Source: Canna indica
Lineage: Eukaryota; Streptophyta; Magnoliopsida; Zingiberales; Cannaceae
Reading direction: 5' to 3'
Assembly: GCA_034359265.1 (NCBI GenBank)
Contig: CP136891.1
Span: forward strand, 62,658,001-62,722,000
Length of the DNA stretch: 64,000 bases
The notes under the pieces are model-generated. The model did not search any database and was not told the DNA's origin. It saw only the letters and a list, made by a program, of their open reading frames with translations. Shown here piece after piece: positions 1-11,649 of this stretch. Both the position numbers and the translations under genes were made by a program. Numbering within the stretch: the first letter of the stretch is position 1; each line of letters opens with the position of its first letter.

Positions 1-1499
1 AAGTGTTTGATCTTAGGTTGAGGTTACAATTAGGGGTGTCCATTGTTCGGTTCACACCGAACCGAACCGAAAAACCGAACTGAATTTTTTGGTTCGGTTC
101 GATTTCAACGGTTGCAGGTTCGGTTCTTGACCTGAACCGAACTCGAATTTTGGGTTTCGGTTCGGATTCGGTTCTCAAAATTCGGGAACCGACCCGAACC
201 GAAAACTGAATAATTAAAAAATAATATATATTTTTTAATTTTTAACCCAGGTAATTAAATGAGTATTAGGAAATAATTTTTAATTTTTAACCTAATTAAT
301 TAAAATTTTAGTTTTCGAGTTGGAAATCGAACTGAACCGAATAAGTTCGGTTCGGGTTAGATCGGTTTAGGCATAATTCAGTTCGGGTTCGGGTTGGAAT
401 TTCGGTATATAAAAAATGGCTCCGTCATAGATCGAGTAGAAAATCTAGAGTTAGAAATAGAATTCATGTAATATGTCTCTAGGTATATATCCCAAGCCTA
501 ATTGTGATATTATCCAAGTCAAGACTTGGTAACGAAACCCGGAAGCGAAGCGCGCAAGAAGAAAACTCGAAGAAACAGTCTCAGCCCAGGTTCGATCGAC
601 CTATCGATCGACCGAATGAAGCCAAAAATTGGCAGTAGCCAATTCAGTCGACCAGTCGGTTGACCGAAGTGTGCCCAAAAGTGACAGATTGTCGTGATCG
701 CTTGGGCGGTCGATTAGTCAGTCGACCGACGATCGATTGGCAAGCGACCGAGCGTCCCCAACGGGCAGAAAAACACCCGTTGGGTGGAGCTGCCAAGTGA
801 GGGGTTATAAATACCCCTCACCAGCCTTCTAAGAGCCTCTTAACCATTCATTGAAGAACTCCTATAGTATTTTTTAGCCTTCCCAAGTGGATTTCATCGC
901 TCAAGCTTCGATGATCGTTCATCTACTTGAAGCAATATTTTCGCCTCATCTCCGGTTTCTCTTCGAGCTCTACATCTTGACGGGTTGGAGGCTTTGCAAG
1001 GCAGCTCACTTGTGTGGTTTAATTCTTAGCTCCTTTGTTGTTATTTTTTCTTGTTATTAAACTAGGTTTCCATTGTTAGCTTGCTAGGTGTGCTAGGTTA
1101 AACACCTTAGGGTTTCCTTTGTAGAATTATGTTTTGCCTAGGTGAATAGGTGTGAGGCATTCTCAAAGGATTGAGAAGTGAGTCATCGGTTGTATTCAAA
1201 GGGAAACACATTATCTATAAAGGTGTTGGTTAGAAATCCTTGGTGGGGAGCCAAGGTAGTTGAGTAAAGGCCGAACCACTATAATCTCTTGTGTTTGCAT
1301 TGCCTTGTTTGATTGCTTATAATTGCTTTTCATACTTGCTAACGAATATCATTTAGTCGCACTTAGTTTCTGTTGAAGTTGGAATTGATATAAAAGAAAT
1401 TGAATTGAAGTTAAAATTATCCCAATACTATTCAACTCCCCCCCTTCTATCCCAATACTATTCAACTCCCCCCCTTCTAATGTGGGTATTCACCCAACA
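1..1499 (+). repeat. 5' LTR of element A (partial)
   Basis: It matches 4790-5100 joined to 8611-9490. A TATA-like box (TTATAAATAC) lies at 805-814. Just upstream (585-745) is a cluster of TCGACCG-type palindromes, and two short hairpins: ATTGGC/GCCAAT near 630 and CCCAACGGG/CCCGTTGGG near 755-783. The end CACCCAACA precedes the primer site. A 32-bp piece ending in CCCCCCTTCTA is duplicated at about 1420-1480. Confidence 0.85.
31..408. mobile_element. CGGTTCGG-rich insertion in the 5' LTR (hAT-MITE-like)
   Basis: This stretch is absent from the 3' LTR of the same element. It starts TAGGGGTGTCC and consists mainly of CGGTTCGG/CCGAACCG repeats around an AT-rich middle. The TAGGGGTG start recurs in other short elements here (34734 and about 39113). 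No matching right terminus or target duplication is visible, so it may be truncated. Confidence 0.45.
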
Positions 1500-1552
1500 A
1501 TTGGTATCAGAGCGAGGTTGTAGGAATATGTTTAACCATCTAACCTACACTT

Positions 1553-2244
1553 ATGGGTTCTAGTATCACACTAGGTCAAGGGTTTTCAACTCATGCACCA
1601 CCTCTTTTTGATGGAAACAATAATCCCTATTGGAAAACTAGGATGAGTATTTTCTTGCAATCCCTAGGATTAGATGCTTGGAGAACTATTCATGTTAATT
1701 ATGAGCTACCATCCAAGAGCATAGATGATTGGTCTCGAGAAGAGATGAAATTGTTTAATTCAATTGCCAAAGCAGTGAATGCATTACATTGTGGTTTATC
1801 TATAAATGAGTTCAATAGAATATCATGTTGTAAATCTACTTTTGATATTTGGCATGTTTTAGAAACTACCCATGAGGGAACTTCCCAAGTTAAAGAGTCC
1901 AAAATAAATTTGCTTATGCATGACTATGAACTCTTTAAAATGCATACTCATGAGAACATAGATCAAATGTATTCCTGTTTTCAAAAATATTGTCAATGCT
2001 TTAACTAACCTTGGAAGGGACATTCAAGAGGAAGAAAAAGTGAGGAAGCTTCTTCGATCACTTCCCAAAGCATGGGAGCCAAAGGTGGTTGCTATCATAG
2101 AGGCAAAGAATCTTGGCACCATGAAGATCACCGAACTCATTGGATCCTTCATGACCCATGAGATCCATATGAAGGCAAAAAAAGGAGGAAGATGCCCCCA
2201 AAGGCAAGAATATTGCCTTAAAAGCATCATTTAGTGATAGGACC

Positions 2245-2298
<54 letters not shown>

Positions 2299-3250
2299 GA
2301 GAATGAAGGATTCGAGTACCACGAAAATATGATTCATCTTGGACGGATGTTGATGGAGCTAATGGGAAAGCCTCTCAAGAAGAAGAAGGGCAAAAATAGA
2401 ATCATGTGTTTCCAATGCAACAAGCTCGGACACTTGGAGAGCGATTGTCCTAAGACCAAGCTCACCTCCTCATCATCCTCAAAGAAAGATAAAAGAATAA
2501 GTATGAAGAAGAAAGCACTAATGGGTACTTGGGATGTAAGCGAGTCATCACCACCTTCAAGTGGGGAAGAAAGCTCAAAGGAGAATGCAAACCTTTGTTT
2601 CATGACGAAGGATAAGGAGGTACCCACTATTACTATAGGTGGTAATATCTTTACACAAGTAGAATTAGAAAATGAAATTGAGCATATGTATGAAGAATTT
2701 AGTAGTGTTAGAAAAAGATTCAAGGAACTCAAAAAGGAAAATAAAATGCTAGAACAAGAAAATGATGATCTTTTGCTTTCTTGTAATGAGTCAAGAATGA
2801 ATGTTGAACTTCTAGAAAACGATAAAAATTTCTTAGAAAAAAAATATAGATCTACGAAATTTGAATGACTCGTTAAAAATAGAAAATACTTCATTATGCT
2901 TACAAATTGAAAATTTGAATGTTGGCATGTTATCATTAAAAAATGAGTTGCTTTCATTAAATGAGAAAATAAAAAATATGTATGCCCATGCCTCTTATGC
3001 AAAATTTTCTAAAGTATCTTCCCATGCTCATCCACACATTCATGTCTATCATCATGCTTCTATTAAATTTGAAGGTCATTGCTTTTGTTATGGCATGTAT
3101 GGACATATGGTTAGGGATTGTGTATTAAAGAAGAACCCCAATACTAAATCAGTTTGGGTTCCAAAATCTTCTAACCCCCAAGGACGCAAAGAAATTTGGG
3201 TATCAAAGCCTTCATGCTTAAATGGAGGGGGAGACACTACACTTAAATAA
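1553..3250 (+). pseudogene. Copia gag polyprotein, frameshifted
   Basis: The ATG at 1553 opens a copia gag with the FDGNNNPYWKTRM signature (DUF4219-like) and the following UBN2/gag region, ending KLLRSLPKAWEPKV. The frame shifts near 1990-2035, near 2178 (A7 run) and near 2838 (A8 run), so four reading-frame pieces make up one gag. A serine run coded by TCA repeats (2242-2298) precedes a zinc knuckle CFQCNKLGHLESDC. A long charged coiled coil and a second knuckle-like CFCYGMYGHMVRDC follow. In the second knuckle one cysteine sits one residue out of register. Gag would bind genomic RNA in the particle. No pol follows the stop at 3250. Confidence 0.85.
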
Positions 3251-4711
3251 ATACACATTGATGGCTTGAAGTTTCTTGAAAAATAAAGAAAGAGGAATTA
3301 AGATTGTTGCAACTTCTTGACTAATGTGATCGGTATCAACTCCTAACTCTACTCTTGCTTGCATCACTATTGGAGTTTGATAATTAGTGTATATGCTTTA
3401 TTTAGTACTCACTTGATAATTGATTGTCCATGTGTTCACCCTTGATTAACATCCTTGTGATATCAAGTTTTTGGATTTCAATTTTTCATTTTATTTTCGG
3501 TCTCCTCAGAGGCCATTTGTGACCTATAATGGGTCTATGCAACCTTTGGTTTTAAAATCTTGGCAAATTATGGCCGTATTGGTTTTCAACCTTAGGAAGG
3601 GTTTGAGATCTTGATTTTCAAATATTTCACTTCTTGAGATCTCCTTGATTTATTTTGATTTGAATTCTGGTTGTATTTTGAAAAATGAATCCCCACTAGT
3701 TAGCAAAACTTGACTTCTCTTTGCTATCTAGTTTATGAACTTGCTAAGTAAGAAAATGTCTATTGAGCCTTTTATGTTTCAATTACGTGCAAGTTGAGCA
3801 TTGATTATGATGCAAATGTTCTTAGAGAACGCATGCTAAATACTTGAAAATTCTATGAGGTAGTAATTTCACTTTTGCACCATGTTGTATGATACCTCAT
3901 AAAGCATGTAGAAACTCTTGCACATTGTTCATGTTAAAGTACTTAATTGTGTCTATATGAAAAATTCATGAGCATTTAGAAAAATGACTTGTAAACAATT
4001 TCTTGATATACCATGTGAATTGTTGATCAAAATTGTGCCAAGTCATTTGAGTAATCTTTGGAACTGTTTCTAGTAACTCAAACTTTGTATAGAATGATCA
4101 TATCTTAGTCATATAAAACTTTGATCAAAATTAGAAATGATTATGAAAAATGAGTATTTTTCGATAAAACGTGAAATCTGAAATCTCAGCGTTTTATCAA
4201 AAAAATGCAGAAAATTAATTTTTGAAAAAATCTTGTTTCTGCATTTGCTTGAAAAATCTAGTTTTCGCTGAAAAAGTTGCAAAAAAAAGTTTCATTGAAA
4301 ATTCGATTTTACATGATTTTGAATACATCTTTATAAAAAATCGGAAAGTTAGTCTTTATTGAGTAAATGCATTTTGGATATCCCATAATCGATTATGTAT
4401 AATCGTCTGGAAATATCTTGACACTTGATTATGCTTAAATCTTATGATTGTGTAAGTTTAAGGGAAGTCTAGAAGTGCTTAACTTAGGCCCTTTTTGATT
4501 GATGTCAAAAGGGGGAGAAAAATCTAGACATAGACATGCATATAGTTAGGGGAAGTTTATTCTAGATATGCATGTTGATAGGGGGAGAATTATACATTCA
4601 CTTATGCCATGCTTGTTGGCATTATACATTCACTTGATGAAATGTTATGCTTGTTGATATATTTCTTAATGCATTTATTGAGAAATTTGTCATCATCAAA
4701 AAGGGAGAGAT
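3251..4711 (+). other. Non-coding internal region of element A, with polypurine tract
   Basis: No ORF with recognisable homology is seen. The sequence is AT-rich and repeats GGGGGAGAA-type purine runs (about 4508, 4560, 4580), as in 3' untranslated regions of plant copia elements. The presumed polypurine tract AAAAAGGGAGAGA (4698-4710) sits directly before the 3' LTR. Confidence 0.6.
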
Positions 4712-5100
4712 TGTTGGCCTAAGGTTTTCAACCTTGGTTACCATCTTGATTTTGATGATAACAAACTTATTCTAATGAATTTATCAAGTGTTTAATCTAA
4801 GGTTGAGGTTAGAGTATGCGCGAGAAGTTCGTTCGGAGAAAAATAAGAATTGGCAAAAATGTCTCTATCATAGATCAAGTAGAAAATCTAGAGTTAGAAA
4901 TAGAATTCATGTAATATATCTCTAGGTATATATCCCAAGCCTAATTGTAATATTATCGAAGTCAAGACTTGGTAACGAAACCCAAAAGCGAAGCACGCAA
5001 AAAGAAAACTCGAAGAAACAGTCTCAGCCCAGGTTCGATCGACCGGTTGGTCGACCGAATAAAGCCAAAAATTGGCAGTAGCCAATTTGATCGATTGATC
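4712..5100 (+). repeat. 3' LTR of element A, first part
   Basis: It begins TGTTGGCCTAAGG right after the purine tract and matches the 5' LTR from base 1 onward. It is cut at 5100 by the gypsy element, whose insertion duplicated GATC. Confidence 0.85.
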
Positions 5101-5617
5101 TGTTAGGGACCTTCGTAGTTGTCAAGTCCTGTATGTGTCATGACATTCCCTAACGTGCATTATAAATATTGCATCATGAGCATCCATGTAAATATGCATT
5201 GTAAAACGCGTCTGCGCACCGCCCTCCGCTCTTGCTCACGCCTAGGCAAACAGCCTCGTTTGCCTAGGCGTGGCATGGATGGTGGGGGTGTGCGTACATA
5301 GAAATTTTGTCATGCTCCTCGTGGTTTTGGGAACCTTGGGGGTGGCACTTAGGGGTTATGCTCCACAAGTATACTACCCAGGTATAGGCTGGGCACACTC
5401 TAGTCTTTCGTTCAAGCATTTTCCAACATTTTCATGCAATCGGCCATTTGGCCCAACAACGTTTTTGCGTCCAAGCACTCAGAGGTTCCGACCCACGCGG
5501 AGTGGGAGCCCACGACTTTTCGACATTGGCCAAGTAGATTGGCTTAAGCTCGATTCCTCGCACATGAAGCGAGGGAGCTGCACAGATATTTTCCACCCAA
5601 ACAGTTAGTCTGTGACA
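5101..5617 (+). repeat. 5' LTR of nested gypsy element
   Basis: It begins TGTTAGGGACC and ends TCTGTGACA, followed by G and the primer site. It contains the short inverted repeat GCCTAGGCAAAC/GTTTGCCTAGGC near 5240-5270. Confidence 0.85.
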
Positions 5618-5931
5618 GTTGGTATCAGAGCGAGGAAAGCTCGCAAAGCTTTGGTGCAAGCAATCGACGCAAATCGTCAACAGACTCGTGCTTTCGTCGT
5701 TGGAGACAAATGACGTTGGGGCACTCAGCAATCTCGCAGGAGAGATTTTTGTGACCAATCATGGGTCTCAAGACAATCGGTGAAACGAGTGGCGTCGTCG
5801 ATGCGATGACGACCGTTTTGGAGGGAGCGTTGGTGGAAGAACCAACACAAACATGACCAGTCGGGCAGACCAGAATGACTGTCCAATGACTTGGAGAATT
5901 AGAGAGAATTTGTGATGCTCACGCGGCCGGC

Positions 5932-7115
5932 ATGGCCCTAGTCGGCAAGATAGTCGACGCGCAAGAAATCTTGGAGTCAAGACTAGAGGGACTCCATGAG
6001 GACACTCAAGATGTAGTCAAACATCTGCAAGATGAGATTGTGGAGCTAAAGGCTACAGTCAAATTTCTTATCCAAGAGATACACTCGGGTGGTGGCAGTT
6101 CACGGCAGAACGAAGTGCCACAACACCATCTCAGAGCACCCAAACCAAAGCCTTACAATGGGGCCCGGGATGCCAAAGCGGTGGAAAACTTCCTCTTCGA
6201 CTTGGAGCAGTACTTCAAGGTCACGAGGATGGTTCATAATGATATGAAAGTGTCCGTTGCAACCATGTATCTGTCTGAAGATGCAAAACTTTGGTGGTGG
6301 ACCAAGTATGATGAAATTCAGAAGGGGCAAGCCAAGATTGACACTTGGGATGAACTCAAGCACGAACTGAAAGCGCAATTCTTCCTCGAGAATGTGGAGT
6401 TTATGAGTATGTGAAGAAGTTACGTCAACTCCATCAAGACAATTCGGTTTGGGAGTATGTGAAGAAGTTCTCGACTATTATGTTGGACATTTTAGACATG
6501 GCTGAGACTGATCAACTATTTACCTTCCTGGAAGGACTGCAGCCAAGGGCACCGCAGGAACTCTCCAGGAGGAACATTCAGAGTTTGTCGGAAGCAAAGA
6601 TCGCAGCAGAATGACTCTCTGACTATAGCCCAGAGGAGAATACGACTAAGGTGGCACCTTACAAGCCGAGATTTTGGGGACCCAACAACTCCAATGGCTA
6701 CAGTTCAGACGTGAATATAACTAAAGCGACACCCTCCAAACCAAGATATTGGGGGCCCGACAACTCTCAAGGCAAAGGATTTGTAGGCGATACAAGGTGG
6801 ATGAATCATACCCACATACAATACATCCTGAGAGAACATTCTCAAAGGGGGTTCCCTCTGAGAGGGCACCATTCGATAGTTTTGCCTACTTGTGCATTAT
6901 GTAAAGGGCCTCACTCAGCCCAAGGATGTCCAGAACGACAAGCCTTGAGTGCCCTGATAGCAGAAATCGTGGTGGAGACAATGTCCAACGTCTCAGTGAA
7001 GAAAGACAAGGGCAAAGGAAAAGCAATTGCCTCAACAAGCCACAGAGGGGGGTCATTGAGTGACCACTCCAGCGAAGACGAGTACAATGAGAGAACCAAC
7101 ATGGGAGCAGTATGA
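5932..7115 (+). pseudogene. Gypsy gag (retrotrans_gag plus zinc knuckle), frameshifted
   Basis: The ATG at 5932 opens a frame with a leading coiled coil and then the gypsy gag core, including LSEDAKLWWWTKYD and TWDELKHELKAQF. The frame shifts near 6400 and continues with VWEYVKKFSTIML and FLEGLQPRAPQEL. It meets a stop at 6612-6614, then runs to 7115 through a CX2C-type zinc knuckle (CALCKGPHSAQGC). Gag forms the particle and binds RNA. The frameshift and stop make this copy non-functional. Confidence 0.8.
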
Positions 7116-7190
7116 CTGCTCAATGCTCTCAAGACTCAAGTGGGGGAGTGTAAACCCACGACAAAGCATCCAGAAGCGACGAATGAGTTG

Positions 7191-7628
7191 ATGTTCATCG
7201 ACATCAAGCTAAACGGCAGAATCACTTGAGCGATGGTAGACTCAAGAGCAACACATAATTTTATTGCTAGAGAGGAGGCAAAGTGAATTGGAGTCCAACT
7301 AGGAAAAAGTTCAAGTCATGTCAAAGCAGTAAACTCCGAAACATGGAAGATCGACGACATTGCAAGAGATGTTCCATTGAAAGTTGGAGGATGGAAAGGG
7401 TAGATCAACCTGATGGCCATGCCCCTCGATGACTATCAAGTCATTCTAGGGATAGAGTTCCTCAAATCGGCAAAGGTGGTACCTGTGCCCTTCCTCGACA
7501 CGATATGCTTGATGGGGGAGGACAACCCTAGTATCGTTCCAACAGTGCGTTCAGCACCAAGAAGCCAGAACAAACTCCTTTCTGCCATGCAAGTGAAGGA
7601 AGGAGTCCGACAAGTGTGCGCAGAGTAG
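7191..7628 (+). pseudogene. Gypsy aspartic protease, degenerate
   Basis: The frame from 7191 reads MFIDIKLNGR, then a stop, then MVDSRATHNF. The last is the retropepsin active-site motif with the glycine of DSGAT changed to arginine. Further stops occur near 7286 and 7402. The conserved flap/C-terminal part MPLDDYQVILGIEFL is clear (7413 onward). The catalytic aspartate remains, but the arginine and the stops should inactivate it. Confidence 0.75.
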
Positions 7629-7825
7629 ATGGCTCATAAGACGCAAGAGTGTGCATGACAGATGGCCTCTAAGTCACAATATTTGTGCGCAGAGCAAATG
7701 GCTCATAAGACGCAAGGCTTGTGCGCATGGCAGATGGCCTCTAAGTCGCAATATTTCCGTGCAGAGCAGATGACTCGTAAGGCACTCGCGCATGGTAGAT
7801 GGCTCGTAAGGCACAGCGCACAATG
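7612..7825 (+). repeat. Degenerate minisatellite in gypsy internal region
   Basis: Units of about 60-70 bp recur, built on GCAGAGCAGATGGCTCATAA and GCATGGCAGATGGCCTCTAA. There are three to four diverged copies. Similar sequence is not seen elsewhere in the window. Confidence 0.6.
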
Positions 7826-8087
7826 AGAACCCACAGCAAGGACCAGGGAGAAAGCCCCATATCGACCTCCTTACAGAAGGGCCCCACCAGAGTTGGTGGA
7901 CTTCGTAGTTGGAGGCATTTGCAAGCAGGAAGGACATTCCACCGCTTATGAGAGTCGAATGCCGAACGACACGGAGCGACGGTACCCAGTCCGCAAGATG
8001 AAAAAATGGAAGATCAGGAATCAAGAGCTCTCCAGTGCCTTCAAGAAATGAGTCGACGAGGGCGTCGACTTCGTAAGTAGGGGAGAA

Positions 8088-8610
8088 TATTAGGGACCTT
8101 CAGGGTTGTCAAGTCCTGTATGTGTCATGACATTCCCTAACGTGCATTGTAAATATTGCATCATGAGCATCCATGTAAATATGCATTTGTAAAATGCGTC
8201 CGTGCACCGCTCTTGCTCACGCCTAGGCAAACAGTCTCGTTTGCCTAGGCGTGGCATGGACGGTGGGGGTGTGCGAACATAGGAATTTTATCATGCTCCT
8301 CATGCTTTTGGAAACCATGGGGGTGGCACTTGGGGGTTAGGCTCCACAAGTATAGTGCCCAGATATAGCTTGGGCACACTCTAGTCTTTCGTTATAGCTT
8401 TCGTTCAAGAATTTCCCAGCATTTTCATGCAATCGGCCATTTGGCCCAACAACATTTTTGCGTCAAAGCGCTCAGAGGTTCCGACCCACGCGAAGTGGGA
8501 GCCCGCGACTTTTCGACATTGGTCAAGCAGATTGGCTTAAGGCCGATTCCTCGCACGGGAAGCGAGGGAGCCGCACGGACATTTTCCGCCCAAACAATTA
8601 GTCCATGACA
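8088..8610 (+). repeat. 3' LTR of nested gypsy element
   Basis: It is a near copy of 5101-5617, starting TATTAGGGACC (terminal TG changed to TA) and ending GTCCATGACA. Confidence 0.85.
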
Positions 8611-9490
8611 GATCGGTTAATCGAATGTGGTGAAAAATTGATAGTAGCCAATTCGGTCGATCGAAGCGTACCCAAAAGCGATAGATTGCCGCGGTCGCTT
8701 GGGCGGTCGATCAGCCGGTCGATCGACGATCGACCGGCAAGAGACCAGGCATCCCCAACGATAAGAAAAATGCCCGTTGGGTGGAGCTGCCAAGTGAGGG
8801 GTTATAAAATACCCCTCACCAGCCTTCTAAGAGCCTCTTAACCATTCCTTGAAGATCACCTAGAGTGTTTTTTAGCCTTCCCAAGTGGTTTTCATTGCGC
8901 AAGCTTCGATGATCGTTCATCTACTCGAAGCAATCTTTCCGCCTCATCTCTGGTTTCTCTTCGAGCTCTACATCTTGACGAGTTGGAGGCTTTGGAGGCT
9001 TTGCAAGGGAGCTCACTTGTGTGATTTAATTCTTATCTCCTTTGTTGTTATTTTTTCTTGTTATTAAACTAGATTTCCATTGTTAGATTGCTAGGTGTGC
9101 TAGGTTAAACACCTTAGGATATCCTTTATAGAATTATGTTTTGCCTAGGTGAATACGTGTGAGGTATTCTCAAAGGGTTGAGAAGCGAGTTCTCGATTGT
9201 ATTCAAAGGGAAACACATTATCTATAAAGGAGTTGGTTAAAAATCCTTGGTAGGGAGCCAAGGTAGTGGAGTAGGCAGTGTTGGCCGAACCACTATAATG
9301 TGTTGGCCGAACCACATTATCTATATTTGCATTGCCTTGTTTGATTGTTTAGAATTGCTTTTCATACTTGCTAACGAATATCATTTAGTCGCACTTAGTC
9401 TCGGTTGAAGTTGGAATTGATATAAAAGAAATTGAATTGAAGTCAAAATTAACCCAACACTATTCAACCCTCCCCCCTTCTAGTGTGGGT
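8611..9490 (+). repeat. 3' LTR of element A, second part
   Basis: It continues the copia LTR with the TCGACCG-type cluster (8650-8745), the TATA-like TTATAAAATA (8802-8811) and the pyrimidine-rich end. It stops at TGTGGGT, about 13 bp before the expected CACCCAACA. CACTA-like sequence (CACTAAAAGTC at 9497) follows directly. Confidence 0.8.
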
Positions 9491-9630
9491 GACCATCACT
9501 AAAAGTCTTTAGTAAAGGTCACCTCGCCGTCAGATGCGTCAGAAATTAAAGTCACACCACTTAAAGTTTAGGTGAGGGTCAAGTCGTGACCCTCACTAAA
9601 ATGTATATTTCGCGAGGCCTAACTGACCCT

Positions 9631-11400
9631 TGTTGGTTTAAGGTTTTCAACCTTGGTCTTAATCTTGGTTTTGATGATAACAAACATGGAACTAATGATT
9701 TCATGAAGAGTTATTTTCAAGTTCCATATTGGTTAGCGCATGACGTCCTCGATCGAAAATATTGAAGAAATCGGGAAATCGAAAGAACGTTGGTCGTCGC
9801 GCTCGGATTCTTCAGGAAGTTAGAGTTTAGGTTTAGGGGGTCTAGATAAATTATAAATCCTCATGATGATGCAATGAAACCCAATAACCAATCCCGAACC
9901 CCAAAACATGAATATTCGGAACCGTCCTAAAATTCACTAAGCCTAGGGTGCTCCTTGGACGGCTATATAACCTAGACATTTACTTGACATAAAAATGGTA
10001 GTAATTGTTCCTTGGGTCAAAACTAGATAACGAGGTATTTTAAAGGAATTTTTGGAAGCCTTTAGCATACCCATATTTGACCTGGGAGATTAGAAAATTT
10101 CCGTTTTCGAAAAATTTGTACTAGACCCCAAAAACTAGATTTTGATTCTTAAGGATTTTGATTTTTTAGATATTTTTATTGAATCCAAATGGGGGGTAAT
10201 CCTTATATAACATTTACGTTTTAAAATTAATAAATGTTATATAAATGACTTAGCGAAGACGGATCCCAAACGAACAAACCAAGCCTAACCAAACTGCCCA
10301 GTCCAGGTTCGGTCGACTGAATAGTGTTGAAAATTGGCAGTAGCCAATTCAGTCGATCGGTCGGTCGACCGAAGATGGTTAAAAAGTGGTAGTGGCTACT
10401 TCGGTCGACCAGGCGATCGATCGACCGAGGCCAATATCTGGCAGTGCGTGCGTCGGTCGACCGGATTACGAATGTTAGACTCGCGACTCATTCGGTCGAC
10501 CGAACAGAGTAACTAAGGCCAGCGGTCGCTTGGCGGTCGATCGGTCGGTCGACCGATTGGCAAGCGACCGAACGACGGAAACGGCTAGTTTTCCGCCCGT
10601 TGAGCCGGCTATTTCATTCCATTCCTTCTTGGCTCTATAAATACCCATTCCTAAGCCGTCCTAAGATACTTCTTTTATCACTTCTATACTTCATTGAGCC
10701 ATCCTTGATCAATTCCAAGCTTTCATTGCGTCAATTCTTGGAAAAACCGTAGCTTTGATATCTCATCCCTTTGATTGAGCCTTACCCTCATTGTTTCACC
10801 ATCAAAGGCATCAAGAGGAAGCTAGGAATTTTGTTGTGGAGCTAAGTACTTTATTGTTTGATTTATTGCTCCATTTTGTGTTGTATTTTGTTATTTATTT
10901 CATTATATTAGAGCGTACAAGAAGACCTAATGTTAGGTCTTGTGTGTAAGTGGTATGCTTGGAGTAGAAGGTGTAAAGCCACTTATGTAAACTTAGTTTA
11001 CTAGGATTAGTTGAGTTGTCCCTTAGGGTTGAGGTGGAAGAGTGCTCTCGGTAAGAAGGCGGAGACTTCCGGATGTGTAAGTGCCTTAGGTTGAGAGTGA
11101 GACTCTTTAGGCCGAAGTCCTCTGTGTAAGAGAAACAAGATTAATTTAGTAAATTTTAGTTTGAAAATCCTAAGCAGGGTGCTTAGGTAGTGCAGTAGGC
11201 ATTGAGGCCGAACCACTATAAATCCTTGTGTTTGCATTGTATCTTTGTTTGTACTTAATTGGTTTACTTTTGCTTCCGCATCTAGTCAATAAATTACGAT
11301 TTGCCTAAATAGTCTAAGAAACGATTAAAATCGAAATTAGGCATTAAGAATTAGTAAACATACTATTCACCCCCCCTCTAGTGTGCCATTTCACCCAACA
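9631..11400 (+). mobile_element. Solo copia LTR (family B) with perfect target duplication
   Basis: It begins TGTTGGTTTAAGG and ends CACCCAACA. ACCCT flanks it at 9626-9630 and 11401-11405. At 1770 bp, with no internal region, it is a solo LTR left by LTR-LTR recombination. A TATA-like CTATAAATAC lies near 10635, with many TCGGTCGACCGA-type palindromes directly upstream (10310-10570). Confidence 0.9.
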
Positions 11401-11649
11401 ACCCTCACTAATTTCTTTTATTTTTTGAAGGTCATAAACCCCCACTGATTCACATATTTTGTGAAGGTCAATTGACCCCCACTAGTTCACATTTTTTGTG
11501 AAGGTTACTTGACCCCACAAAATCTTTAATACATGAGAGACTTTAACATATTGAAACTTTTTTTCATATACTTATTTCTTTTGATTAGGGTCTCTTGACC
11601 CTCTTTAAAAGTTCTTATAATATGCATATAATTGTAATAATATTTACAA

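Larger units (their letters stand above)
5101..8610 (+). mobile_element. Ty3/gypsy-type LTR retrotransposon with gag and protease only, nested in the copia LTR
   Basis: Two similar LTRs (5101-5617 and 8088-8610) flank 2.5 kb. A primer site (TTGGTATCAGAGC) follows the first LTR, and a purine tract (GTAGGGGAGAA) precedes the second. GATC at 5097-5100 and 8611-8614 is the likely target duplication. Gag and protease remnants are present. No reverse transcriptase or integrase is recognisable, so this copy depended on others even before it decayed. Confidence 0.85.
1..9490 (+). mobile_element. Gag-only Ty1/copia-type LTR retrotransposon (element A), left end outside window
   Basis: An LTR runs from before base 1 to 1499 and is followed by a tRNA-Met-like primer site (TTGGTATCAGAGC at 1501-1513). 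A gag pseudogene, about 1.4 kb of non-coding internal sequence, a purine tract (4698-4710) and a second LTR from 4712 follow. The second LTR is split by a gypsy element at 5101-8610 and loses its last bases at about 9490. No protease, integrase, reverse transcriptase or RNase H is visible between the LTRs, so the element is non-autonomous. Gag resembles the SIRE/Tork side of Ty1/copia, but the lineage is inferred. Confidence 0.85.

Noticed and set aside
2242..2298. TCATCA microsatellite as an independent feature
   Set aside because: It codes a serine run within the gag frame, common in copia gags, so it is described there.
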